Translations under genes and position numbers: made by a program
Notes under the pieces: model-generated
Seen by the model: the letters and a program-made list of their open reading frames with translations, nothing else
Told to the model about the DNA's origin: nothing
The model's database searches: none
DNA from: an uncultured Eubacteriales bacterium
Lineage (GTDB): Bacteria > Bacillota > Clostridia > Oscillospirales > Ruminococcaceae
Length of the DNA: 12,461 nucleotides
Reading direction: 5' to 3'
NCBI GenBank assembly: GCA_959605275.1
Contig: CAUHFD010000064.1
Coordinates: 1-12,461, forward strand
Shown: positions 1 to 6,870 of the stretch, one piece after another
Layout of the letters: each line of letters starts with the position of its first letter
Position numbering within the stretch: the first letter of the stretch is position 1

Positions 1-503
1 CGATGGACGCGGAGGACTTTACATGGAGCTTTCTGACGGCGGACGGACTGACCGATTTCGGTGAGGCTTGCAAGCAACTCAACGAAAAACTGTCCCGTAA
101 AGCCTTTATGGGCGATGTGGCCGGTTCCTTTGCACCCGCTATTTTTCTGCTGTCGGACGGCGAGCCGACCGATGAATATGCATCATCCCTCGCAAAGCTC
201 AAAGAGAATAACTGGTTCAAAAAGGCCATCAAGGTAGCGGTCGCCATCGGCGAGGATGCGAACCGTGATGTACTTGCCGAATTCACAGGTAATAAAGAAG
301 CGGTGCTTACCGTGCATACGCCGGAAGCGCTCACCAAAATGATTCGTTTCGTTTCGGTTACTGCATCCCAAATCGGATCAAAGTCCAGCGGTGTCGGCAA
401 AGGCGGCGTGGACGAGGCTGCAAACAAGCAGGATGAGATGATTGACAAAATAAGCGAGGTAAAAGCCGCCGAGCCGGATGACGACGGTGATCTGGAATGG
501 TGA
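1..503 (+). CDS. TerY-like vWA-domain protein, C-terminal part (5' end outside window)
   Basis: This is the C-terminal part of a von Willebrand factor A (vWA) protein. The visible protein has a strand-plus-aspartate motif, IFLLSDGEPTD (about residues 47-57 from the ATG at position 3), that matches the TerY-type vWA fold. A threonine-containing loop (LTDFGEACKQL) before it fits the second MIDAS metal-binding element. The first beta-strand with the DxSxS metal-binding motif is absent, so the ATG at position 3 is almost certainly internal and the gene starts left of the window. After the domain comes a low-complexity tail rich in Gly, Lys, Glu and Asp, ending in acidic residues. The stop codon overlaps the start of the PP2C gene, which implies translational coupling. 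In TerY-P systems such proteins are predicted metal-dependent scaffolds working with a PP2C phosphatase and a kinase. The vWA fold is secure; the TerY-P role is inferred from context. Confidence 0.8.
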   Translation, partial: MDAEDFTWSFLTADGLTDFGEACKQLNEKLSRKAFMGDVAGSFAPAIFLLSDGEPTDEYASSLAKLKENNWFKKAIKVAVAIGEDANRDVLAEFTGNKEAVLTVHTPEALTKMIRFVSVTASQIGSKSSGVGKGGVDEAANKQDEMIDKISEVKAAEPDDDGDLEW

Positions 504-1363
504 CGGACTATCGGGCTTTCCATTTGACAGTCATCGGCGCCTCGCATATCAAAAACGGCACGGTCTGTCAGGACTGTTCGCAAAGCTGTGAAAAGACGGA
601 ATGCCGCCTTGTTGTTGTGTGCGACGGTCATGGCGGCGCAGATTATTTTCGCTCCGACAGAGGGAGCAAATTGGCAGCCGTTGCCTTTATGGACTGTATG
701 GAAAATCCCGATCTAATAGCGGCGCTTTCTGCGGCGGCTGCGGAAAAGCAACGGCAATCCCGAATGGAACAACTGATCAAAAGCATAATCGCTCGTTGGA
801 ACAGCCTTGTCGAGCAGGATATGAGGCAACATCCTTTTGATGAAGATGAGCTAAGCGGCGTATCAGAAAAGGCGCGGCGCAGATATGAGGCAGGAGAACG
901 GCTGCAAGCCGCATACGGCACAACGCTTATCGGCGCAGTATTGGCAGAAAACTTCTGGCTGGGACTGCAGATCGGCGATGGAAAGTGCGTGGCCGTATCG
1001 GAAACCGGTGAATTTACACAGCCGATTCCGTGGGACGAGGAATGTTTTTTGAATGTCACCACCTCTCTTTGCGACGAAAATGCTGCCAAAGAATTTCGGT
1101 TTTGCTTCAGCCGCACCTTGCCCGCCGCTGTATTTATCGGCAGCGACGGAATTGACGATTGCTTTGCCGGGGATGAAAGGCTGTATGATTTTTACCGCGT
1201 GACGCTGAAATCTTTTGCGGAGACGGATGAGGAAACCGCCATAGCACAATTAAAGGAGTATCTGCCGACTCTTTCCGAAAAAGGTAGCGGTGATGATATG
1301 TCGGTGGGCATTCTCGTCAACACAGACCTTGTCTGTAAGAGCGAATCGGTGTACAGGAAATAA
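497..1363 (+). CDS. PP2C-family (PPM) serine/threonine protein phosphatase
   Basis: This is a predicted Mn2+/Mg2+-dependent cytosolic protein phosphatase that removes phosphate from Ser/Thr residues. The PPM metal-binding signatures appear in order: QD at residues 25-26, DGHGG at 43-47, a GTT motif at 141-143, GDG at 160-162, SDG at 216-218 and GDD at 265-267. The key metal-ligand aspartates (D43, D217, D266) are therefore present and the enzyme should be active. At 288 residues it is slightly long for a stand-alone bacterial domain; a helical insertion with many Glu and Arg lies at about 80-135. There is no transmembrane segment or signal peptide. The ATG overlaps the end of the upstream vWA gene by 7 nt. 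vWA plus PP2C side by side is the core of TerY-P-type modules; the partner kinase would have to lie outside the window. The fold is certain and the substrate unknown. Confidence 0.92.
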   Translation: MVTDYRAFHLTVIGASHIKNGTVCQDCSQSCEKTECRLVVVCDGHGGADYFRSDRGSKLAAVAFMDCMENPDLIAALSAAAAEKQRQSRMEQLIKSIIARWNSLVEQDMRQHPFDEDELSGVSEKARRRYEAGERLQAAYGTTLIGAVLAENFWLGLQIGDGKCVAVSETGEFTQPIPWDEECFLNVTTSLCDENAAKEFRFCFSRTLPAAVFIGSDGIDDCFAGDERLYDFYRVTLKSFAETDEETAIAQLKEYLPTLSEKGSGDDMSVGILVNTDLVCKSESVYRK

Positions 1364-1390
1364 CAGAATAAAAATAAGGCGAGGTGTGAA

Positions 1391-2344
1391 ATGAACGATA
1401 ACGGCTCCAAGTTTTATTATTCCCGTCTGACGGACGGTGAGAAAAATCTATATGATCGGATATGCGAAGCGCTTCTTCGCTTTGAACCGGCGTTATCACT
1501 TCACGCCGGTATGGGCAAAGCGTTTACGGTAGACACGGGGAAGATTATGACCGCCGTACTGTTTGACAATCCGGTTTTCTTCTATCTCAATCGACATCGG
1601 GTAATCGTCAAGCAAACGCCAATGTATATTCAGTTGATTTTTCAGTACGACTACACGAAGGAAGAAGCCGAACAGCTATGGGCAGAGGTAGAAAGGAAAG
1701 TAGATCTATTTATAAAAAACCGCATAAAGCCGGATATGAGTCCGCTTGCCAAGCAGCTCAGTGTGCATAATTTTCTGTATTCCATCCATACGGCCGAGGA
1801 GCCGTATGATAAGGATTGCTTCTCGGTAATCGGCGCCCTGCTCCGCGACCGGTGTGTTTGTGAAGGCTTTGCAAAAACCTATAAGTTGCTGTGCGACAGG
1901 TTAGGAATTGCGTCTATTGTTGTTATCGGCGAAGCGCTGCTTCCAAACGGTCAACGGGAACCTCATTCGTGGAACATTACGAGAATCAACGGAGTAACCG
2001 CACATACGGATGCGGCGTGGGATTCCCGCTTCGGCGGCGCATCGTATGATTACTTTAATCTGTGTGACGCAGATATCGCCGCCGACCACAGCTTTGATAC
2101 GGAACTGTATCCTAAGTGCGAGCCGAACAAAACCAATTACTTCTATAAAAACGGACTGATTGCACGGGATGAGGACGAACTGCGGAAAATCATAGCAGAC
2201 AAGGCGGACGAGCCTTACTATTCTGTCAAGCTGTTATTTCCGTTCTCACAGGAGCGTCTTGCGGAGTTCCCTTTTGATATTGGAACTCTGCGGTATAATG
2301 CCGCACAGAATGTTATCGGTTTTGTCAAAGCGATGACGGAATAA
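1391..2344 (+). CDS. Transglutaminase-like (papain-fold) domain protein
   Basis: The C-terminal half has the transglutaminase-like core. The predicted catalytic cysteine is C157 in RCVCEGFAKTYKLLC, the histidine is H192 in PHSWN, and the aspartate is D207 in HTDAAWD. The complete Cys-His-Asp triad suggests activity, either peptide or amide hydrolysis or acyl transfer. The first roughly 120 residues are an alpha/beta N-terminal part with no motif I recognise, and about 80 residues follow the triad. No signal peptide or membrane helix is visible, so it should be cytosolic. That is less usual, because many bacterial transglutaminase-like proteins are exported. An SD-like GAGGTG lies just upstream of the ATG. 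The gene starts 27 nt after the phosphatase stop and so belongs to the same operon. It may act on proteins controlled by the vWA/PP2C pair, but that is inference. Confidence 0.85.
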   Translation: MNDNGSKFYYSRLTDGEKNLYDRICEALLRFEPALSLHAGMGKAFTVDTGKIMTAVLFDNPVFFYLNRHRVIVKQTPMYIQLIFQYDYTKEEAEQLWAEVERKVDLFIKNRIKPDMSPLAKQLSVHNFLYSIHTAEEPYDKDCFSVIGALLRDRCVCEGFAKTYKLLCDRLGIASIVVIGEALLPNGQREPHSWNITRINGVTAHTDAAWDSRFGGASYDYFNLCDADIAADHSFDTELYPKCEPNKTNYFYKNGLIARDEDELRKIIADKADEPYYSVKLLFPFSQERLAEFPFDIGTLRYNAAQNVIGFVKAMTE

Positions 2345-2366
2345 GCTTACAGACAGGAGGAATACC

Positions 2367-3023
2367 ATGCCCTTTTTGCAAGAGGATTTGGAAAGAATCG
2401 CAGAATTATACAATATCATTGAAAGCCATAAGGAACACGAATATGCGGCGCCTACCTACAAGGACAGCCCTTATCTTTCGGAAATGGCGCAAATTGCGCT
2501 TGCTCCCCGTGATCACGATATAGAAACGCTGGAAGAGATCATTCCGACGCTTTGGTATCTTACCGAATGTTATGACAAAATGTGCCGGGCGGGAATGTCC
2601 GTGAAATATTACACACCGCTTCTTCAAGCTCATACAGAGCTTATGAAACTCAGAGAATATGACAGTGAGGACATGGAACGGTTGGAAAACTGCTTTTATC
2701 TGGCGGTCAAAGCAAGAAATTATTATGAACCTGACGATTGCTCCGACCTTGTCGCAATCGTGTCCGGCAGTCTGCCGGATGAAAGGATTCGCGAATTGCT
2801 TTTCTCAGCACAGGAAAACCGCCGGGGATTCATAAAAAACGATCCCGTTGAAAAAACGGAGGAATACCTCGCGGTGATTGACAAGGTGGAGGAAAAAATA
2901 GATAAAGCCAAACAGATGAATTTCTGTCTGGAATACTGGAATTTAAAAGCTCAGTTCTTGTTTGAACACGGTATTCTCTGGCGCTCCCCGGCGCAGCTCA
3001 ATCCGGGTGTAATGTTCGATTAA
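2367..3023 (+). CDS. Hypothetical helical protein, last gene of the vWA-PP2C-transglutaminase operon
   Basis: I do not recognise this family. The 218-residue product looks soluble and largely alpha-helical. It is rich in Glu, Leu and Tyr and has five cysteines spread through it (in TEC, KMC, ENC, DDC and NFC contexts), with no zinc-finger spacing that I can identify. Heptad-like segments around residues 165-190 could form a short coiled coil, and the helix pairs could resemble TPR-type repeats, but no repeat consensus is clear. A strong AGGAGG at 2355-2360, six bases before the ATG, fixes the start. It follows the transglutaminase gene by 22 nt and is clearly co-transcribed. Its place at the end of a phospho-signalling operon suggests a partner or adaptor protein, which is inference only. 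Confidence 0.72.
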   Translation: MPFLQEDLERIAELYNIIESHKEHEYAAPTYKDSPYLSEMAQIALAPRDHDIETLEEIIPTLWYLTECYDKMCRAGMSVKYYTPLLQAHTELMKLREYDSEDMERLENCFYLAVKARNYYEPDDCSDLVAIVSGSLPDERIRELLFSAQENRRGFIKNDPVEKTEEYLAVIDKVEEKIDKAKQMNFCLEYWNLKAQFLFEHGILWRSPAQLNPGVMFD

Positions 3024-3063
3024 AAATGCCTGCATTTGAAACAGCGGCAACTGCATTTTATTT
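3023..3063 (+). terminator. Possible weak terminator of the left operon
   Basis: AAAATGC (3023-3029) and GCATTTT (3053-3059) form a perfect 7-bp inverted repeat directly after the stop of the 218-residue protein, followed by ATTTAT. The loop is long and the stem is AT-rich, so it is a weak candidate. Confidence 0.3.
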
Positions 3064-3096
3064 ATAAATTATTTCTGCATTGATATACGCAGAATA

Positions 3097-3132
3097 AACA
3101 ATAATAATGGGGACGGCAGTCAAACCATCCCC
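3097..3132 (-). terminator. Rho-independent terminator of tnpV
   Basis: GGGGACGG (3109-3116) pairs with CCATCCCC (3125-3132), seven of eight pairs, with an 8-nt loop. Read on the minus strand, the stem lies 9 nt past the tnpV stop and is followed by a T-rich run (ATTATTATTGTTTATT). A second small inverted repeat, TTCTGC/GCAGAA, lies at 3073-3094. Confidence 0.65.
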
Positions 3133-3140
3133 AAGTTCAT

Positions 3141-3521
3141 CTATGCATTATATATAAGCTCACGTAATACGATTTCGTTTGCTCTGATTCGTATGTTATT
3201 CATTTGGCGAACCCATTCCATTTGATTCTCTGCCTTGAGCTGTTCTGTTATACCCTCACGCTCTGCCATCTGCTTAACCAGCCGGGAACACATTTCTTCT
3301 GCCTGTTTGTCAATATCAGCAAGGTAACTATTCAATTTGCCACTGAGCTGCAAGCCGGAGAGAAGAACCCGCTTGTTTTCTCGCAGATAATTCAAGTGCC
3401 GCTGCCCCCATATACCGATATGCACCTGTTCTTCCTCCGGTAGTTTCAGACACGGCAAGTAATAGTTGCCCTGTAGCTCATACCATAGCCCGTTGCTTTC
3501 GTTATATTTGTACTTTTCCAT
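3141..3521 (-). CDS. tnpV: TnpV-family transposon-encoded protein
   Basis: The 126-residue protein matches the TnpV family, known from Tn4451/Tn4453-type clostridial mobilisable transposons and common as solitary genes in Clostridia genomes. Recognisable features are the N-terminal YNESNGLWYELQGNYYLP stretch, the IGIWGQRHLNYLRENKR helix and the C-terminal basic, helical EWVRQMNNIRIRANEIVLREL region. The biochemical role of TnpV is not established. It is full length, has a strong AAGGAGG (3532-3538 on the minus strand) ten bases before the ATG, and has its own promoter and terminator, so it is an independent transcription unit. No recombinase, transposase or relaxase lies nearby, so this is probably a relic or solitary copy. 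Family assignment is by recall of sequence patterns, not by a search. Confidence 0.78.
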   Translation of the reverse strand: MEKYKYNESNGLWYELQGNYYLPCLKLPEEEQVHIGIWGQRHLNYLRENKRVLLSGLQLSGKLNSYLADIDKQAEEMCSRLVKQMAEREGITEQLKAENQMEWVRQMNNIRIRANEIVLRELIYNA

Positions 3522-3531
3522 ATTATCTTGA

Positions 3532-3583
3532 CCTCCTTAAAATCTTGTGCTATCATCATATCAAAGAGACGCAACGTCGGCAA
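3532..3583 (-). promoter_or_regulatory. tnpV promoter and ribosome binding site
   Basis: On the minus strand, TTGCCG (3583-3578) and TATGAT (3560-3555) are separated by 17 nt and match the sigma-A -35 and -10 boxes at 4/6 and 5/6. AAGGAGG (3538-3532) lies 10 nt before the ATG. Confidence 0.55.
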
Positions 3584-3747
3584 ATGTACGGGGAAATATG
3601 TGAGCCTTCAGCCGGATTTATGATATGAATTTCAGGTTGGTTAAGAACATCCGCACCATAACAGAGACCGTTAAATGCGTTGTGTAACGTATTTGGCGGT
3701 TTCTTTTTTATATAATAAGTAACCATCAATTTTGTTTATGTGTTTTC
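3584..3747. other. Non-coding spacer between tnpV and the SGNH-hydrolase gene
   Basis: I see no gene here. An 8-bp inverted repeat, TCATATCA (3556-3563) and TGATATGA (3621-3628), spans the tnpV promoter and could be an operator or chance. A T-rich stretch precedes the SGNH promoter. No clear transposon end or target-site duplication was recognised. Confidence 0.4.
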
Positions 3748-3800
3748 TTGACAGCTAAAAACGATATGGTATAATTGAATCGGTATTGATAAAGAAAGGA
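3748..3800 (+). promoter_or_regulatory. Strong sigma-A promoter and RBS of the SGNH-hydrolase gene
   Basis: TTGACA (3748-3753) and TATAAT (3770-3775) are both perfect consensus boxes with a 16-nt spacer, and TG at 3767-3768 makes an extended -10. AAAGGA (3795-3800) lies 8 nt before the ATG. The leader is only about 28 nt, so there is no room for a riboswitch. Confidence 0.85.
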
Positions 3801-3808
3801 CTGATACA

Positions 3809-4606
3809 ATGAACATTCAAGACTATATAAATGTACCGGATCATGAGCAACCACTAGACAATATCGTAACTGATGGGGGATTTTGCAGAATATTTCGTAC
3901 GATAGGCTGTATCGGCGATAGTTTGTCTTCGGGAGAATTTGAATCCAAAAATGAAGAGGGTAAAGTAGATTATCATGATTATTTTGAGTATTCGTGGGGA
4001 CAATATATAGCTCGTAGCGCGGGTTGTACTGTGTATAATTTTTCTCGGGGCGGAATGACCGCTTCAGAATATTGGAATTCTTTCGCGGAGGCAAATGACT
4101 ATTGGAATCCCGATAAATTATGTCAAGCATATATTATAGCATTGGGTGTAAACGATCTTTTTGGACAAAAACAGAAATTAGGTTCTATTGCTGACATAAA
4201 CCAAGAGGACTACAATAAAAATGCGGAAACTTTTGCCGGATATTACGCAAGGATTATCCAAAGAATAAAAAGCATGCAACCAAAAGCACGTTTTTTCCTA
4301 ATGACAATGCCACGGGAAGAGGATTCCAATGATACACTAAAGGCTGCACATGCGCAGCTTCTTAGAGAGATGACAGAATATTTTGAGTACACCTACTTGT
4401 TGGACTTTTTTAAATACGCTCCTGTATATGATATTGAATTTAAACGGCGCTATTATTTAGCCGGACATATGAATCCTGCCGGGTACCTTTTAACCGCCCG
4501 AATGATCGAAAGTTACATAGATTATATTATCCGTCATCATTCAGAGGATTTTGCGCAAGTTGGATTTATTGGCACTCCTTATTACAATGTATCTGCAAAA
4601 TGGTAA
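3809..4606 (+). CDS. SGNH/GDSL-family hydrolase (probable carbohydrate or lipid esterase)
   Basis: This is a 265-residue predicted esterase of the SGNH fold. Block I is IGDSLSSGE, with the catalytic serine at residue 38. Block II is the glycine in SRGGMTA (81-82), and block III is GVND with Asn115. Block V is GHMNPAGY with the likely catalytic His220. The Asp usually three residues before that His is replaced by Leu217, so it may work as a Ser-His dyad or use another acid; as I recall, this variant is common in clostridial homologues. There is no signal peptide, so it should be cytosolic. It stands alone with its own strong promoter and converges on the GH3 operon. De-acetylation of imported oligosaccharides would fit, but the substrate is inferred only. 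Confidence 0.83.
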   Translation: MNIQDYINVPDHEQPLDNIVTDGGFCRIFRTIGCIGDSLSSGEFESKNEEGKVDYHDYFEYSWGQYIARSAGCTVYNFSRGGMTASEYWNSFAEANDYWNPDKLCQAYIIALGVNDLFGQKQKLGSIADINQEDYNKNAETFAGYYARIIQRIKSMQPKARFFLMTMPREEDSNDTLKAAHAQLLREMTEYFEYTYLLDFFKYAPVYDIEFKRRYYLAGHMNPAGYLLTARMIESYIDYIIRHHSEDFAQVGFIGTPYYNVSAKW

Positions 4607-4641
4607 GTAAGCATCTAAACAATGTTTGTGCAGAACAGTTT

Positions 4642-4680
4642 AAAAGCCGCACTCTCGTAAACATGGAGTACGGCTTTTTC
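4642..4680. terminator. Bidirectional Rho-independent terminator between convergent genes
   Basis: AAAAGCCG (4642-4649) pairs with CGGCTTTT (4671-4678), extended inward by ACTC/GAGT. A TTTTT run follows on the plus strand, and a TTTT run follows on the minus strand. It can end both the SGNH gene and the minus-strand sugar operon. Confidence 0.85.
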
Positions 4681-4724
4681 ATATAAGCTGTAATTTTTTG
4701 TGTATTGCTTATTCATTTCAACTA

Positions 4725-6833
4725 TTAGCCAACCGAAAAAGTCTTGCAAAGTGTTGTACTATCCGGCTGTCCGCCTCCGATATATACGACAAACTCGCCC
4801 GGTTCAATGACACTGTTTCCGTCATCCAAAACAAGCTCCATATCCCGTGGACGCAGTGTAAAGGAAATGTTCTTTGTTTCGCCTTGCTTTAGGAATATTC
4901 TTTGGAATCCTTTCAGCTGATAACGAGGCGCACGAACACTGGTTTCTTTGTCCTCCAGATAAAGCTGTACGACTTCATCGGAGTCATAGTTTCCTACATT
5001 GGTGACTGAGACAGAACAGGTGATTTCTTGACCTGCATGAATATGATTTCGTTCCATTTTCATATCACTGTAAACAAAATTCGTATAGGACAGTCCATAA
5101 CCAAAAGGATACAAAACAGGTTTATCAAAATAACGATAAGTTCTGCCAACCATCGAATAGTCTTGAAAATCGGGGAGATCATCATCGGATTGATAGAAGG
5201 TTACCGGCAGACGTCCCGCCGGGCTAAATGCGCCAAATAACAATCTTGCTATGGCTAATCCGCCTTGCGCTCCCGGATACCATGCCTGCACAACGGCATC
5301 TGCGTGTTGATCTGCGAAAGATAAATCTACCGCGCTGCCACTCAGATTTACCACAATTACCGGTTTTCCTGTCTGCAATATACGTTCCAGCAACCGATCC
5401 TGCAATCCGGGCAATTTCAGATTCGGCTTATCGCCGCTGCCGTCTCCGTTAAAGGCGTCGCCTTGTTCTCCCTCAATCGTAGCGTCCAATCCAAGACACA
5501 GAACAACAACATCTGATAATTCTGCGATTCCGACAGCTTCGGCGGAACGGTCATCCTGTTCCGCACAGCCTTCTACTTGTTCTCGGAACAAATGGCATCC
5601 TTGCGCATACAATACTTCCACATCATCTCCCAGATAGGATCGCAAGCCATCTAAAACAGTATAATATTTTGATGCTGTTCCGCTGTAATTTCCCTGCAAA
5701 GCGGCTCTGCTGTCTGCGTTCGGACCTATTACTGCTACTTTTTTAATGTTGTGTTTGTTCAGAGGTAAAACACCGTTGTTTTTCAGCAAAGTCATACTTT
5801 TTTCTGCGGCTTTCAAGTTAAGCTGTCTGTTTGCAGCAGAATCATTTTCTGTATAAGGAATGGAATCAAAGCGACTGGTTTCATTTCCGATAATTCCAAG
5901 TTTAAATCTTGTTACAAATAACCGTTCTAAGGAGCGATTGATGGTTTCTTCTTTGACCAATCCCTCCGACACAGCTGTCAACAGATGCATATATGCTCCG
6001 CCGCAATTTAAATCACAGCCGCTGTTGAGCGCCAACGCAGCTGCTTCCGACATTGTGCCAACTGCCATATGGTATTCTTTTATTCCGGTAATAGCTCCGC
6101 AGTCAGAAACATAGTGACCCTCAAATCCCAGTTCACCGCGCAGGATATCTTCAATCAATTTTTTACTGCCGCAGCAGATTTCACCGTTAACACTGTTATA
6201 CGCACCCATTACTGCTTCTACGCAGCCTTCCTGCACACAATCCCGGAAAGCCGGCAAATAGGTTTCATAAAAATCCTTCGGACTGACCTTGGAGTCAAAG
6301 CCCTGGCGGCATCCTTCCGGACCGCTGTGCGCTACATAATGCTTTGCACAAGCTGCCGCTTTCAGATGTTCCTGATCCTCTCCCTGGATCCCTTTGATAT
6401 AAGAAACACCCATTCGTCCGGTCAGATACGGATCTTCTCCAAACGTCTCATGTCCGCGCCCCCAACGGGGATCCCGAAAAATATTCACATTCGGTGCCCA
6501 AAATGTCAGTCCTTTATAGGTTCCGTGATCTTCCTGTTTTTGAAATAAATTAAATTTCGCACGTCCTTCCGTAGAAACGGCATCGCCTATTTCTCGTACT
6601 AAATCCGTATCAAAGGTTGCAGCCATACCGATTGCCTGCGGGAAAACTGTGGCTATTCCTGCACGAGCCACTCCATGCAGGGCTTCATTCCACCAGTTAT
6701 AGCTTTTTATGTTTAGCCGTTCGACAGCAGACGCATAATGAACCATTTGACTGATTTTTTCTTCTAGTGTCATTTGACTGACAAGTTCTTGCGCCTTTTG
6801 TTTATATTCCGCTATTTTGTCTTTAGATATCAT
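4725..6833 (-). CDS. Glycoside hydrolase family 3 protein (beta-xylosidase/beta-glucosidase type)
   Basis: This enzyme cleaves beta-linked sugars from the non-reducing end of oligosaccharides with retention of configuration. At 702 residues it has the full three-part layout: an N-terminal (beta/alpha)8 domain (about 20-300), an alpha/beta sandwich domain (about 360-575) and a C-terminal fibronectin-III-like domain (about 615-690). The nucleophile is Asp244 in the HYVSDCGA motif. The acid/base is likely a Glu in TIEGEQGD (E453 or E455). The conserved KH pair is at 164-165. The YNWWNEALHGVAR and APNVNIFRDPRWGRG motifs resemble the xylosidase branch. No signal peptide is present, so it acts on imported oligosaccharides. 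It is the last gene of the operon, 37 nt after the oxidoreductase gene, with AGGAGAAAGG about 10 nt before the ATG. Exact specificity (xylose, glucose or arabinose) cannot be read from the sequence. Confidence 0.93.
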   Translation of the reverse strand: MISKDKIAEYKQKAQELVSQMTLEEKISQMVHYASAVERLNIKSYNWWNEALHGVARAGIATVFPQAIGMAATFDTDLVREIGDAVSTEGRAKFNLFQKQEDHGTYKGLTFWAPNVNIFRDPRWGRGHETFGEDPYLTGRMGVSYIKGIQGEDQEHLKAAACAKHYVAHSGPEGCRQGFDSKVSPKDFYETYLPAFRDCVQEGCVEAVMGAYNSVNGEICCGSKKLIEDILRGELGFEGHYVSDCGAITGIKEYHMAVGTMSEAAALALNSGCDLNCGGAYMHLLTAVSEGLVKEETINRSLERLFVTRFKLGIIGNETSRFDSIPYTENDSAANRQLNLKAAEKSMTLLKNNGVLPLNKHNIKKVAVIGPNADSRAALQGNYSGTASKYYTVLDGLRSYLGDDVEVLYAQGCHLFREQVEGCAEQDDRSAEAVGIAELSDVVVLCLGLDATIEGEQGDAFNGDGSGDKPNLKLPGLQDRLLERILQTGKPVIVVNLSGSAVDLSFADQHADAVVQAWYPGAQGGLAIARLLFGAFSPAGRLPVTFYQSDDDLPDFQDYSMVGRTYRYFDKPVLYPFGYGLSYTNFVYSDMKMERNHIHAGQEITCSVSVTNVGNYDSDEVVQLYLEDKETSVRAPRYQLKGFQRIFLKQGETKNISFTLRPRDMELVLDDGNSVIEPGEFVVYIGGGQPDSTTLCKTFSVG

Positions 6834-6870
6834 TATTCCCTTGCCTTTCTCCTATTTAACATAAGTTTCA

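Noticed and set aside
643..1116. Long minus-strand open frame (157 codons) inside the PP2C gene
   Set aside because: It lies fully within a gene with clear PP2C motifs, has no recognisable domain or ribosome binding site, and is explained by the GC-rich codon use of the true gene.
3023..3140. Transposon end or target duplication beside tnpV
   Set aside because: Only terminator-type hairpins are present; no matching inverted ends on both sides of tnpV could be found by eye.
6069..6548. Plus-strand open frame of 159 codons opposite the GH3 gene
   Set aside because: The opposite strand encodes conserved GH3 motifs across this stretch; the frame shows no domain and is a shadow.
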